From an uncultured Bacteroidales bacterium (GTDB lineage Bacteria; Bacteroidota; Bacteroidia; Bacteroidales; Paludibacteraceae), in assembly GCA_946414805.1 (NCBI GenBank), contig CAMKPZ010000001.1, positions 310,001 to 374,000 of the forward strand: DNA of 64,000 nucleotides. Direction: 5' to 3'. The translations under genes were made by a program, and so were the position numbers. Positions 1-9,220 of this stretch are shown here, in pieces (position 1 is the stretch's first letter; every line of letters starts with the position of its first letter). Under the pieces are notes generated by a model. That model had not been told where the DNA came from, ran no database searches, and worked only from the letters and a program-made list of their open reading frames with translations.

Positions 1-2
1 CC

Positions 3-185
3 GGACTCACTTGGCACACTACGCCCGAACTCATTGAGGCGATTAGACAGGATCTCTTGCCGCCTCATGTGATGATGACTACTCATCCGCAGCGCTGGAC
101 GGATAACACTATCCTCTGGTGGAAAGAGAGAATCCTTCAGAACACAAAAAATAGTATCAAACGGATAATAGTAAAACAGAAATAA
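3..185 (+). CDS. C-terminal end of a polysaccharide deacetylase-like protein (5' truncated)
   Basis: The frame is open from the window edge to a TAA one base before the next gene, giving about 60 residues. They contain TTHPQRWTDN, then a Trp-rich basic tail (ILWWKERI, KRIIVKQK). From memory, this ending is typical of polysaccharide deacetylase-like proteins encoded beside WlbA/WbpB dehydrogenases in Bacteroidetes capsule and O-antigen loci; the catalytic domain lies outside the window. Close coupling with the following dehydrogenase supports a shared surface-polysaccharide operon. The family call rests only on this tail and context. Confidence 0.5.
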   Translation, partial: GLTWHTTPELIEAIRQDLLPPHVMMTTHPQRWTDNTILWWKERILQNTKNSIKRIIVKQK

Positions 186-186
186 A

Positions 187-1173
187 ATGAATAAACCTTT
201 GAATTTTGCACTAATCGGAGCAGCAGGATACATCGCTCCGCGGCACATTAAAGCGATCGCAGACACAGGCAATAACCTGTTGGTGGCGTATGATAAGTTT
301 GACTCGGTAGGGCGTCTTGACAGTTCGTTCCCGGATTGTTCGTTCTTCACGGAGAATGAGCAGTTCGACCGTTTCTGCTCCAAGCAGATGCGTACGGACA
401 ATCCGCTCCACTGGCTCTCAATCTGTACGCCGAACTACACACACGATGCGTTCATCCGTTACGGTCTGCGTCTGGGATGCAATGTCATCTGCGAGAAACC
501 GCTGGTGCTTAATCCTTATAATATAGATAACCTCGTAGAGCTGGAGGCGGAAACGGGGCATCAGGCATATACGATCCTCCAGCTCCGTCTGCACGATAAG
601 ATCCGTGCGCTCAAGGAGAAAGTGGAGAAGGGTCCGAAAGACAAGATCTACGATGTGGATCTGACCTATATCACCTCCCGCGGCAAATGGTACTACAGTT
701 CGTGGAAGGGCGATGTGCATAAGTCAGGAGGTATTGCTACGAACATCGGTGTGCATTTCTACGACATGTTGCAGTGGATCTTCGGTCCTGTGAAACAGAA
801 TATTGTGCATGTGATGTCCTTTGACCGCGTAGCGGGTTATCTGGAACTGGAGAAAGCGCGCGTGCGTTATTTCCTTTCTATCAATGCGGACTGTCTGCCT
901 GCAAACGCTGTGCAAGGAGAGAAACGAACCTACCGTACGCTTTCTATCGACGGAGAGGAGTTTGAGTTCTCAGCCGGTTTCACGGAGTTGCATACGGAGA
1001 GTTACAAGCAGATTCTCGCCGGTAACGGATTCCGTATCTCGGAGGCTCGTCCGTGTATTGAGACGGTCTCGCAGATCCGTCATTCCGAACCGATAGGACT
1101 CGTAGGCGACTACCACCCGTTAGCTAAATTACCTTTAAGCCCGCACCCCTTTGGTTGGGACGAGAAACGATAA
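187..1173 (+). CDS. wlbA: Gfo/Idh/MocA-family UDP-sugar dehydrogenase, WlbA/WbpB type
   Basis: A 328-residue NAD-dependent oxidoreductase, cytoplasmic. The N-terminal Rossmann motif is GAAGYIAPRH, CTPNYTH follows near residue 80, CEKPLVL carries the conserved lysine near residue 100, and GGIATNIGVHFYD near residue 180 carries the conserved histidine. This combination is the signature of WlbA/WbpB, which oxidises UDP-GlcNAcA at C3 on the way to di-N-acetylated uronic acids in O-antigen or capsule. Length fits the family. It starts one base after the deacetylase-like frame and ends one base before the first Wza-like gene. Family placement is firm; the exact sugar substrate is inferred. Confidence 0.88.
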   Translation: MNKPLNFALIGAAGYIAPRHIKAIADTGNNLLVAYDKFDSVGRLDSSFPDCSFFTENEQFDRFCSKQMRTDNPLHWLSICTPNYTHDAFIRYGLRLGCNVICEKPLVLNPYNIDNLVELEAETGHQAYTILQLRLHDKIRALKEKVEKGPKDKIYDVDLTYITSRGKWYYSSWKGDVHKSGGIATNIGVHFYDMLQWIFGPVKQNIVHVMSFDRVAGYLELEKARVRYFLSINADCLPANAVQGEKRTYRTLSIDGEEFEFSAGFTELHTESYKQILAGNGFRISEARPCIETVSQIRHSEPIGLVGDYHPLAKLPLSPHPFGWDEKR

Positions 1174-1174
1174 G

Positions 1175-2050
1175 ATGAAGAAATTAAAAAACATAGTATT
1201 ATTTTCAATAGTTGCTCTGGCGCTTTCGTCCTGTGTTACGGCGCGGAAAGTGAACTATATGCAGGAACCCGATCGGGAAATCCCGAGCTATGCGGATACA
1301 CTCTCTTTTGAGGATTACCAGATACGAATAGGCGACCGGTTGTATGTGTATGTCTATTCGTTGAACGAAGAGGTGCAGAAAATGTACAATGCCGGAGGTT
1401 CCAGTTCCTCACAGATGCGTTACCAGATGAACCAGGGAGGAAACACGTATGGCTCCTATGAGTTATACACCTATCTGGTGGACGAAGAAGGGGATATTGA
1501 TTTCCCTACGATCGGTAAGGTCCATGTGCAGGGAAACACTACCCGTGAGGTGAAACGCAAACTGGAGGAAGAGTTAAGCTCCTTGCTCAAAGAGATTCCG
1601 GGCTATAGCACCATCTCCGTGGAAGTGAATATCATGAACCGTTCTTTCTCGATCATCGGTGCGCAGAGCGGACGGTATTCGATCAACAAGGAGAAAATGA
1701 CGATCTTTGAAGCGCTGGCGATGGCAGGGGATCTCCAAGAGTTCAATAGCCGAAAGGAGATCAAACTCGTGCGGGAGAAGAATGGTGTTACTACCATTAA
1801 GACCTTCGATGTACGATCGAAAGATATTATCAATTCGGAGTACTATTATATAGAGCCGAATGATATTATCTACATCCGCCAGATCCCGGGATACAGCTTT
1901 GGTATCAACCATGTGACTTCCGTCATTAGCGTTACTGCGGCTACTATCTCCTTTGGAGCATTCATCTATGCGATTGTGCAGACAGGTATCAATCACGTGA
2001 ACAAGTATTATCCGAAAACTACTACAACAGGGGAAGGAGGTTCGAAATGA
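1175..2050 (+). CDS. Wza-like polysaccharide export lipoprotein (first of two)
   Basis: About 291 residues. I chose the ATG at 1175 because it opens directly onto a lipoprotein signal (KK, hydrophobic core, ALSSC lipobox); an in-frame TTG lies 24 bases upstream. A polysaccharide-export domain occupies residues about 45-150 (IRIGDRLYVYVYS, DEEGDIDFPTIGKV), followed by a SLBB-like region (KMTIFEALAMAGD, EPNDIIYIRQ) and a C-terminal hydrophobic segment. Wza-type proteins form the outer-membrane export channel with a Wzc co-polymerase. Its last four bases overlap the next start (ATGA), so the two lipoproteins should be translationally coupled. The C-terminal hydrophobic stretch may replace the amphipathic barrel helix of E. 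coli Wza. Confidence 0.88.
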   Translation: MKKLKNIVLFSIVALALSSCVTARKVNYMQEPDREIPSYADTLSFEDYQIRIGDRLYVYVYSLNEEVQKMYNAGGSSSSQMRYQMNQGGNTYGSYELYTYLVDEEGDIDFPTIGKVHVQGNTTREVKRKLEEELSSLLKEIPGYSTISVEVNIMNRSFSIIGAQSGRYSINKEKMTIFEALAMAGDLQEFNSRKEIKLVREKNGVTTIKTFDVRSKDIINSEYYYIEPNDIIYIRQIPGYSFGINHVTSVISVTAATISFGAFIYAIVQTGINHVNKYYPKTTTTGEGGSK

Positions 2051-2817
2051 AATCAGTTAGAGTGATTATAGTCGGCCTCATTGCCGTTCTGATGTCGGGG
2101 TGTTATAGCCATCGCGTGATCGGATACCTGCAGGAACCTACCAAGACGAACAAACTGCCGGTGTACGATAGTGCGGCATATGAGCCGTACAGGATCCGTG
2201 TGAACGATGAGATCATCTATCGCCTCATTACGATGGATGAGACAATGTCCAAGATGCTTGGTACGAACAATGCCTCTGTGAACACCCAGTATGCAAACTC
2301 TTATCGCGTCTATCCGGACGGAACGATTGATATTCCCTTCCTCAAACCGCTTAAGATTGAAGGTCTGACCGAAGCAGAGGCGCAAGACACACTGCGCGCT
2401 GCCTTCAGGGAGATTATTCCGGATGCGGATGTGAAACTCGCGCTGTATAATAAATACTTCTCGGTGATCGGAGATGCCCATTCCAGCCGCTATTATATAT
2501 ATAAGGAGAAGATGAATATCTTTCAGGCGTTGGCGATGACCGGTGATGTTATGAATTCCGGTGACCGCCGGCATATACGGATCATCCGTCCGCAGGGCGA
2601 TGGAGAGGATCCCGAGATCCTGGAGTTTGATATCCGTACCAATACCATCATTGATTCGAAATACTATTATGTCTATCCGAACGATGTAATCTATGTGGCG
2701 CGCACCAAGAATAGTTTCTACACCGTGCCTAACTACTCAGGATTTATTGGTATCATCACCAGCAGTGTTGCTTTGCTCACTTCGGTATTAAACTACGTTG
2801 CGTTAGCATTTAAATAA
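2047..2817 (+). CDS. Second Wza-like polysaccharide export lipoprotein
   Basis: A 256-residue paralogue of the preceding protein with the same order of parts: lipobox (VLMSGC), export domain (YRIRVNDEIIYRLI, PDGTIDIPFLKPL), SLBB-like region (KMNIFQALAMTGD, YPNDVIYVAR) and a hydrophobic C-terminus. Tandem Wza-like genes directly ahead of wzc suggest a heteromeric or two-tier export channel, or specialisation after duplication. It is shorter than its neighbour, mainly lacking the Ser/Gln-rich insert seen near residue 75 there. wzc begins five bases downstream. Family assignment is firm; the division of labour is unknown. Confidence 0.87.
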   Translation: MKSVRVIIVGLIAVLMSGCYSHRVIGYLQEPTKTNKLPVYDSAAYEPYRIRVNDEIIYRLITMDETMSKMLGTNNASVNTQYANSYRVYPDGTIDIPFLKPLKIEGLTEAEAQDTLRAAFREIIPDADVKLALYNKYFSVIGDAHSSRYYIYKEKMNIFQALAMTGDVMNSGDRRHIRIIRPQGDGEDPEILEFDIRTNTIIDSKYYYVYPNDVIYVARTKNSFYTVPNYSGFIGIITSSVALLTSVLNYVALAFK

Positions 2818-2822
2818 AGACT

Positions 2823-5477
2823 ATGAGTAACAATAATCAATATTACAACCCTGGAGGAAATAACCAATATTATTCTCCGTCTGGCAACAATCAGTATTAT
2901 CATCAAGCCGGTAATAGCAACTATTACCAGCAGGGAAACCAGCAGTACTACCAGCAGGATCCCACGCAGGAGGATGATGAAGACAAAGGTATGAACTTCG
3001 ACCCCCTTGAGTGGGTCTTGACCTTCTTGCATTATTGGTATCTGTTTGTAATCACCCTGGCGATTGCGTTAGGTCTTGCGATGCTTAAAAACCGTCGTTG
3101 GATTCCGTCGTATCTCTCGCAAGGCTCGATTGTCATTAAGGAGAGTCCAGGGTACGGAGGAGCCAACATGGCGCTCATGCAGGGATTTGGAGTGGACGCC
3201 GGTTATAAGAATGTGAACAACCAGATGATCCTCCTCACTTCTTATGACCTGATGAGCCGCGTAGTGGATTCTCTGCCGTTCCTGAATGTGGAATACATCA
3301 CTCAGGGACGCTTCAAAACGCGTCAACTCTACCGCCAGACTCCTATACTCATCGAGTATACGCGCTTGGATCCGAGAGCCTATGGCCCTATGTATATGAT
3401 CTCCTTCAACCCGGATGGATCGTTCCATATATCCTCCGCGGACGAAGATATCCCGTTGGACATTGATGCCCATTACGGGGAACCGATCAGCTGTCCGCTC
3501 TTCGATATCACCGTCTGGCCTACTGAGTTGATGTCAAATAATAAGGTGTTCTTCCGCTTCCGTGATCATGAGTCCCTTGTCAATGAGTTCATGAGCCGCG
3601 TTTCTCTTTCCTTCGTTACGGAAGGTTCTACCGTCTTGGCAATCTCGATGGTAAGTGAGACACCGCAACGGGATTGTGAGTTTATAGATAAACTCGCGCA
3701 GATTTACCTCTTGCAGAATCTGGAGCAGAAAAACGAGGTGGCGGAGAACTCCATCCGCTTCATTAACTCCCAGTTGGACAACCTGCAGGCTTCTCTTCAG
3801 GTCAGCGAAGGAGCGATGACGGACTTCCGGCAGGAGAACAAGTTCGTGGATGTTAATTCTTATGCAGGCCAGTTGATGGGCTTGGTAGCCGGTTATGACC
3901 AGCAGGCAATGGAGCTTCGTCTGCGTGAGACCTATTTTGACTACCTCATCAATTACATCCATACCAATATAGAGAGTGGGGCAGTGATCGCGCCTACTAC
4001 GATGGGGGTTAACGAACCGATTCTCGTAGGCCTCGTTCAGCAGTTGAACGACTTGCGTCTTCAGCGGGGTGAACTGACGGAGAAAAACGTGTACTACGCA
4101 AAGTACACCAAGGATATTGAGAATGTAAAAACGGCTATCGAAGAAGTTGTGGTCTCAATGCGTGCATCGTTGGAGATTGAGAAAGCGGATCTTCAGCGCC
4201 GTACATCTGAAACGGAGCGTGAGATCAAGAAACTGCCGGAGAAGGAACTCCAGATGGTGGCTATCGAGCGTAACTATCGTATCGATGACAACTATTACAC
4301 TTTCTTCCTCCAGAAACGCGCGGAAGCTGAGATCCAGAAAGCATCCAACACTCCGGATAACTCGATCATGGATAAAGCCCGTACGATAAGTATCATGAAT
4401 GCGAATGCGAAATCTAAAACCACTTCGCGTTACCTGATCATCGGCTTCTTGATCCCTGCTATCCTTATTGTCTTGAGTGAGTTGCTTAATAATAAGATCC
4501 GCTCGCCGAAAGATGTGCTAAAACTCAAACGCTTCCGTTTGATTGGTACGCTTCGTCACGCGAGAAGCCAGAACCCGACACTCGTTCGTGCTTCGCCTCG
4601 ATCCAGTTATGCGGAGATGCTACGGGCGATCCGGACACGTATTGAGTTTGTCCTCAAGAGAAAAACGAACATGGTGATCTGTGTCACATCTACCGAATCC
4701 GGTGATGGTAAGACCTTCCTCTCTACCAACTTGGCTGCACTCTATGCGATGACCGGTAAGAAAGTTCTGCTCGTCGATCTGGACCTTCGTAAACCGAATA
4801 TCCACACCAAACTGGGTTTGGAGAACGGTCAGGGTGTTTCTAACTATCTGGTCGGTGATTGCGAGGAAGAGGATGTGTATGTTCGTAACACGCCTTTTGG
4901 CTTTGATTTCGTACGAGCGGGTACTATTCCGCCTAACCCGGGTGAACTGGTTCACTCCGATAAACTGCGGGAAACGATCAACCGCTGCCGTGAGAACTAT
5001 GACTTCATCGTCATAGATACCTCGCCTATCGGTCTGGTTCCGGATGCGTATGCAGTGATTGAGCAATCTGATATGTGTCTGTTCGTCATCCGTTGTCTGC
5101 AGACCAATAAGTCTTTCTGCAAGCAGACGCTCGAGCAGATGACGGATGTGATTGATACTCCCGAGAAGGTACAGTTGATCCTCTCGGATATTCCTACCAC
5201 GGGACGCCACTCTTACGGATCCGGTTATGGTTACGGCTATGGCGGTTACGGTGGCTATGGTTACGGTCACCTCGGCTACGGAGGCTATGGCGGTTACGGA
5301 TATGGCTATGGCTATGGCTATGGAGGAGGTAACTCGCGTTCAAGGCGTTATGGTAAACTCTATGGTAAGATCTATGGCAAACTTGTCAAGGATGACAAGG
5401 CGTACAAGTCCTACTATTATTACCACCACGATGAGGACGACGAGGAGGCTAAGGAAAACAATAACACCGCTAGCTAA
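2823..5477 (+). CDS. wzc: Wzc-type polysaccharide co-polymerase / BY-kinase
   Basis: An 884-residue inner-membrane chain-length regulator with a cytoplasmic tyrosine kinase. A Tyr/Asn-rich N-terminus (repeated NNQYY, residues 3-45) precedes TM1 (about 62-88), a periplasmic Wzz domain with coiled-coil, TM2 (about 535-555) and the kinase domain: Walker A ESGDGKT near 625, Walker A' LLVDLDLRKP near 650, Walker B FIVIDTSP near 730. The C-terminus has a Gly-Tyr tract (about 799-836, built from GYGYGG units), a YGK repeat and a terminal tyrosine cluster (YKSYYYYHH) as expected for autophosphorylation. BY-kinases control polymer length and export through Wza. The two Tyr-rich ends are longer than in E. 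coli Wzc. Confidence 0.93.
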   Translation: MSNNNQYYNPGGNNQYYSPSGNNQYYHQAGNSNYYQQGNQQYYQQDPTQEDDEDKGMNFDPLEWVLTFLHYWYLFVITLAIALGLAMLKNRRWIPSYLSQGSIVIKESPGYGGANMALMQGFGVDAGYKNVNNQMILLTSYDLMSRVVDSLPFLNVEYITQGRFKTRQLYRQTPILIEYTRLDPRAYGPMYMISFNPDGSFHISSADEDIPLDIDAHYGEPISCPLFDITVWPTELMSNNKVFFRFRDHESLVNEFMSRVSLSFVTEGSTVLAISMVSETPQRDCEFIDKLAQIYLLQNLEQKNEVAENSIRFINSQLDNLQASLQVSEGAMTDFRQENKFVDVNSYAGQLMGLVAGYDQQAMELRLRETYFDYLINYIHTNIESGAVIAPTTMGVNEPILVGLVQQLNDLRLQRGELTEKNVYYAKYTKDIENVKTAIEEVVVSMRASLEIEKADLQRRTSETEREIKKLPEKELQMVAIERNYRIDDNYYTFFLQKRAEAEIQKASNTPDNSIMDKARTISIMNANAKSKTTSRYLIIGFLIPAILIVLSELLNNKIRSPKDVLKLKRFRLIGTLRHARSQNPTLVRASPRSSYAEMLRAIRTRIEFVLKRKTNMVICVTSTESGDGKTFLSTNLAALYAMTGKKVLLVDLDLRKPNIHTKLGLENGQGVSNYLVGDCEEEDVYVRNTPFGFDFVRAGTIPPNPGELVHSDKLRETINRCRENYDFIVIDTSPIGLVPDAYAVIEQSDMCLFVIRCLQTNKSFCKQTLEQMTDVIDTPEKVQLILSDIPTTGRHSYGSGYGYGYGGYGGYGYGHLGYGGYGGYGYGYGYGYGGGNSRSRRYGKLYGKIYGKLVKDDKAYKSYYYYHHDEDDEEAKENNNTAS

Positions 5478-5533
5478 ATAATATCGCACGTACACACACG
5501 CGCACGATCATTAAAATAATATAATGCACAAAT

Positions 5534-7015
5534 ATGGCATTGGCTTTTGATAACGATAAATATATTCGGATTCAGTCGGAGCATATTCGCGAACGCATAG
5601 CGCAGTTCGGCAATAAGCTTTACCTCGAGTTGGGAGGAAAACTCTTTGACGACATGCATGCAAGCCGTGTCCTTCCTGGTTTTCTGCCGGATAGCAAACT
5701 CAGGATGTTGACCCAACTGCGTGATTCGCTGGAGATTCTTATCGTCCTTTCGGCCGAAGATATTGAGCGCAATAAGGTGCGTCAGGATCTCGGCATTACA
5801 TATGACGAGGATGTTCTGAGGTTGCGCGAAGAGTTTATGAACCGCGGCTTTGCGGTGTCTTCGGTTGTGATAACCCACTATTCGGGACAGCGTTCGGCAG
5901 ATGCCTATCGCCAGCGCTTGGAGCGGAAAGGAGTGAGGGTGTATTATCATTATATCATTGAGGGATACCCCCATAATGTGGATCTCATCGCTTCCGATGA
6001 AGGCTTCGGACGCAATGATTATATTGAGACCTCGCGTCCCCTTGTTGTCGTTACTGCTCCCGGACCCGGAAGTGGTAAGATGGCGGTCTGCCTGAGCCAG
6101 CTCTATAATGAACAGAAACATGGACGGGAAGCCGGATATGCGAAGTTTGAGACATTCCCCGTTTGGAATCTACCGCTCAAGCATCCGCTCAACATTGCTT
6201 ACGAGGCGGCAACGGCGGATCTGCAGGATGTGAATATGATTGATCCCTTCCATCTGGAGGCTACCGGTAAGACGGCGGTCAATTATAATCGCGATATTGA
6301 GATCTTTCCGGTGCTCGATGCGCTCTTCTCATCTATCTATGGACATAGCCCCTATAAATCGCCTACAGAGATGGGGGTTAATATGGTCGGGTTCTGTATC
6401 TCTGACGACAATGCGGTGCGCGAAGCAAGCAAGCAGGAGATCATCCGCCGCTATTTTCAGGCGCTCTGCCATCTGGCTAACGGCAAATGCAATGACGCGG
6501 AGGTGAAGAAACTGGCGCTCCTTCAGCAGCAGGTGGGCATCAACACTGCCTACCGCCGTACTACGGTTGCGGCACGCGAACGTAGAGCTCTCACCGGAGC
6601 ACTCAACGATGGCACTTTTTCACATGCCGCGGCAATCGAATTGCCGAACGGAAAGATCATTACCTCCGAGGCTGGACCTCTCTTGGGATCTTCGGCTGCC
6701 TTGCTCCTCAATGCAATGAAGGAGTTGGCGGGTATTGACCACTCGGTACGGCTGATTCCGGAGAATATTATTGAGCCGATCCAGCGGATGAAGATCAGTT
6801 ATCTTCACGGTCAGAACCCGCGCCTTCATACCGATGAGGTCTTGGTGGCTCTGTCCGTCCTGTCCCTGGAGCATGAGGATTGCCGGAAGGCATTGGACAC
6901 ACTTCCGCTTCTCAATGGATGCCAGGCGCATTCAACGGTGATGCTCAAGGAAGTGGATTGGAGAACATTTAAAAAACTGGGAATTGATTTGACAACAGAC
7001 CCTGCGAAAAAATAA
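5534..7015 (+). CDS. DUF1846 domain protein
   Basis: A 493-residue soluble protein matching the DUF1846 family along its length: N-terminal FDNDKYI and LGGKLFDD, central VTAPGPGSGKM, DPFHLEATGKTAVNYNRD, and a C-terminal region with GPLLGSSAA. Members are uncharacterised; the nucleotide-binding-like central motif suggests a ligase or transferase fold, but no reaction can be named. It lies 56 bases after wzc, possibly in the same transcript, and ends immediately before the cobalamin riboswitch. No signal peptide. Family call firm, function unknown. Confidence 0.85.
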   Translation: MALAFDNDKYIRIQSEHIRERIAQFGNKLYLELGGKLFDDMHASRVLPGFLPDSKLRMLTQLRDSLEILIVLSAEDIERNKVRQDLGITYDEDVLRLREEFMNRGFAVSSVVITHYSGQRSADAYRQRLERKGVRVYYHYIIEGYPHNVDLIASDEGFGRNDYIETSRPLVVVTAPGPGSGKMAVCLSQLYNEQKHGREAGYAKFETFPVWNLPLKHPLNIAYEAATADLQDVNMIDPFHLEATGKTAVNYNRDIEIFPVLDALFSSIYGHSPYKSPTEMGVNMVGFCISDDNAVREASKQEIIRRYFQALCHLANGKCNDAEVKKLALLQQQVGINTAYRRTTVAARERRALTGALNDGTFSHAAAIELPNGKIITSEAGPLLGSSAALLLNAMKELAGIDHSVRLIPENIIEPIQRMKISYLHGQNPRLHTDEVLVALSVLSLEHEDCRKALDTLPLLNGCQAHSTVMLKEVDWRTFKKLGIDLTTDPAKK

Positions 7016-7019
7016 CGGC

Positions 7020-7108
7020 AAAGAGTTGTAAGAGAACTCGGGTGGGAATCCCGGACTGACCGGCAACTGTGATTATCGGAAGATATAAGTCAGATCGCTT
7101 ACGCTTTG
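7020..7108 (+). promoter_or_regulatory. Cobalamin (B12) riboswitch
   Basis: The conserved adenosylcobalamin-aptamer elements are in order: GGTGGGAATCCCGGACTG at 7041-7058, the CCGGCAACTGTGA B12-box-like element at 7060-7072, then GGAAGA and AAGTCAGATCGC closing the core at about 7078-7098. It sits between the DUF1846 stop and the btuB start and precedes a B12 transport operon. Binding of cobalamin should repress btuB. Exact helix ends were not computed. Confidence 0.88.
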
Positions 7109-7120
7109 CGTCTATTGAAT

Positions 7121-7140
7121 AGTCCTCCTGGATTAGGACT
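7121..7140 (+). promoter_or_regulatory. Expression-platform hairpin before btuB
   Basis: AGTCCT and AGGACT form a perfect 6-bp inverted repeat ending four bases before the btuB ATG at 7145. The position fits a translation-control hairpin of the upstream riboswitch, occluding the initiation region when B12 is bound. No poly-U follows, so translational rather than transcriptional control is inferred. Confidence 0.6.
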
Positions 7141-7144
7141 TACA

Positions 7145-9220
7145 ATGAAAAGATATGTATTTCTCATACTGATTATGGCGCTTTGCGCGCACTCTGTTTT
7201 CGCCTTCGACGATGCAGAGTTGGATTCGTTATACCGCCGCTTCCAAATAGAGGAGGTGGAGGTTACTGCGCGTGTCTTGGATAAAGATGTTATCAAGCCT
7301 CAAACGCTCAAAGGAGCCGAACTGCAACGCCTTAACGCACTCTCCGTAGCCGATGCCCTCCGGTATTTCTCCGGTGTCCAGATCAAAGACTACGGCGGAG
7401 TGGGAGGTATAAAGACGATCAATATCCGCTCGATGGGAAGCCAGCACACAGCGGTCTATTATAATGGTGTGCAGTTGGGGAATGCCCAGAACGGGCAGAT
7501 TGACTTGGGCCGTTTCTCCCTCGATAATATGGAGGAGATCCAGTTGTATAATGGTCAGAAATCGGATATATTCCAATCCGCCAGAGAGTTTGGATCAGCG
7601 GGAAATGTCTATCTCACTACGCGTAAACCCTATTTCAAGGAAGGCGAGAAGGTGCATCTGCACGCCAAAATGCGTTTTGGTAGTTTCGCTCTTGCAAACC
7701 CCAATGTGGGCGTGGATGTCCGTCTGACGGATAAAATGGCGCTTACCTTTGATGCCGAATATATGTATTCGGATGGCAAATATCCGTTCCGGTATAGACG
7801 GGTGCTTCCGTCCGGAGAGACCGCTTACGATACTACTGCGGTGCGTCAGAACGGAGATATCAATGCCGTTCGGACGGAGTTGGGGCTTCATCATTATTAT
7901 CGTACCACCGGATTTTGGCGCATTCATGCCTATAATTATTATTCCGAACGTGGCATCCCGGGAGCCATTGTCAATAATGTCTGGCGCAATGGAGAACGGC
8001 TCTGGGATCGTAATTCGTTCGTTCAGGCGCAGTGGCAGGATGAGTGGTTCGACCGTTGGAACACACGCCTCGTTGCCAAATATGCCAACGACTATACGCA
8101 TTATAAGAATTTCGATGAGCGGCTCTTGCCCTCCGATAATGAATACACCCAGCAGGAAATATATCTCTCGCTGGCGAATAAAGTGAAGGTGTTCAACTGG
8201 TGGGATCTTTCGCTGGCGTATGATTATCAGTATAATACGCTTGACCGGCTCAACTTGCTCTTGGAGGAGGCGCCCGAGCGTTTCATCCGCCATTCCCATT
8301 GGCTCTCTGCGGCAACAGCCTTTAATATCAAGGAATACCTGCGTCTGCAGGCGTCTGTGCTGATGACGCATGTTATGAATCCCGGTTCTTCAATCGGCAA
8401 TCAGCAGTTGTCTGTTCCTAAAGTCACTCCCGGGACATTCCTTTCTTTCCGTCCCTACCCGGAGATTGATCTGAGTATTAATGCGTTCTATAAGCAGAGT
8501 TATCGTTACCCGACTTTCAATGACCTCTACTATACCGATCTGGGTAATGCGTCGCTTCGTCCGGAACTGGCACGCCAGCACTCCGTCGAACTGGCATATA
8601 ATATTGTGAATAGGTCTTTTAGCCGTCAGGCGGTCTTTGAACATGGTGGTCTTTCTTCTTTGAGCGTAGCGGTCTCTTATTATTACAATCGTGTGACGGA
8701 TAAGATTATCGCTTATCCGAAAGGTCAGCAGTTCCGTTGGACGATGCTCAATCTCGGTACGGTGAAGATCAATGGAGTGGATGCCAAGGCGGACATGTCG
8801 CTCTTTCTGCCGCTGCGTTTTGTGCTTCGGACGAGACTCAATTACACGTATCAGACTGCCATTGATCTTACAAACGCTAATGATTCTTATTATGGTCACC
8901 AGATCCCGTATATTCCTAAACACAGCGGAAGTGTAGTTGCCGCCTTGGATTGGCAGAGCAAGAGAGGGGACCACTACGGTCTCAATTACTCCTTCATCTA
9001 TGTGGGCGAACGCTATAGCCAGCAGGAGAATACGATCTACAATTATGTCCAGCCTTGGTACACGCATGATCTCACGGTCTATGGAGAGTGGGGGATTAAA
9101 CGCTGGTGGCTCAAAGCAAATTTGGAAATTAACAATCTGCTCGGGCAGGATTACGAAGTTATCCAGAACTACCCGATGCCTAAACAAAATGTACGATGCA
9201 CAATAGCCGTAAAATATTAA
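7145..9220 (+). CDS. btuB: TonB-dependent vitamin B12 receptor
   Basis: A 691-residue outer-membrane receptor. The chosen ATG gives a signal peptide (MKRYVFLILIMALCAHSVFA). A plug domain follows (residues about 45-140: LNALSVADALRYFSGVQIKDYGG, then NIRSMGS and VYYNGVQLGNAQNG) and a 22-strand barrel ending in an aromatic C-terminus (IAVKY). It transports cobalamin across the outer membrane using TonB. The riboswitch directly upstream and BtuG-like and BtuF-like genes downstream make the B12 assignment strong. Its end overlaps the btuG-like start by 25 bases. A copy of an AGCG-x-AGCGGTCT repeat lies in frame at 8650-8672. Confidence 0.9.
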   Translation: MKRYVFLILIMALCAHSVFAFDDAELDSLYRRFQIEEVEVTARVLDKDVIKPQTLKGAELQRLNALSVADALRYFSGVQIKDYGGVGGIKTINIRSMGSQHTAVYYNGVQLGNAQNGQIDLGRFSLDNMEEIQLYNGQKSDIFQSAREFGSAGNVYLTTRKPYFKEGEKVHLHAKMRFGSFALANPNVGVDVRLTDKMALTFDAEYMYSDGKYPFRYRRVLPSGETAYDTTAVRQNGDINAVRTELGLHHYYRTTGFWRIHAYNYYSERGIPGAIVNNVWRNGERLWDRNSFVQAQWQDEWFDRWNTRLVAKYANDYTHYKNFDERLLPSDNEYTQQEIYLSLANKVKVFNWWDLSLAYDYQYNTLDRLNLLLEEAPERFIRHSHWLSAATAFNIKEYLRLQASVLMTHVMNPGSSIGNQQLSVPKVTPGTFLSFRPYPEIDLSINAFYKQSYRYPTFNDLYYTDLGNASLRPELARQHSVELAYNIVNRSFSRQAVFEHGGLSSLSVAVSYYYNRVTDKIIAYPKGQQFRWTMLNLGTVKINGVDAKADMSLFLPLRFVLRTRLNYTYQTAIDLTNANDSYYGHQIPYIPKHSGSVVAALDWQSKRGDHYGLNYSFIYVGERYSQQENTIYNYVQPWYTHDLTVYGEWGIKRWWLKANLEINNLLGQDYEVIQNYPMPKQNVRCTIAVKY
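8650..8672 (+). repeat. Single copy of a repeat unit (core AGCGNAGCGGTCT) inside btuB
   Basis: The 23-bp stretch ends in TTGAGCGTAGCGGTCT and closely matches the two tandem units at 9222-9268 in the next gene. It encodes SSLSVAVS in an extracellular or periplasmic loop. Alone it would be unremarkable; the match to neighbouring copies makes it a member of a local repeat family. Confidence 0.5.

Noticed and set aside
5218..5330. GGTTAC/GGCTATGG tract in wzc as another micro-array
   Set aside because: The repetition follows Gly-Tyr codons with synonymous variation, so it is explained at the protein level, unlike the frame-independent arrays.
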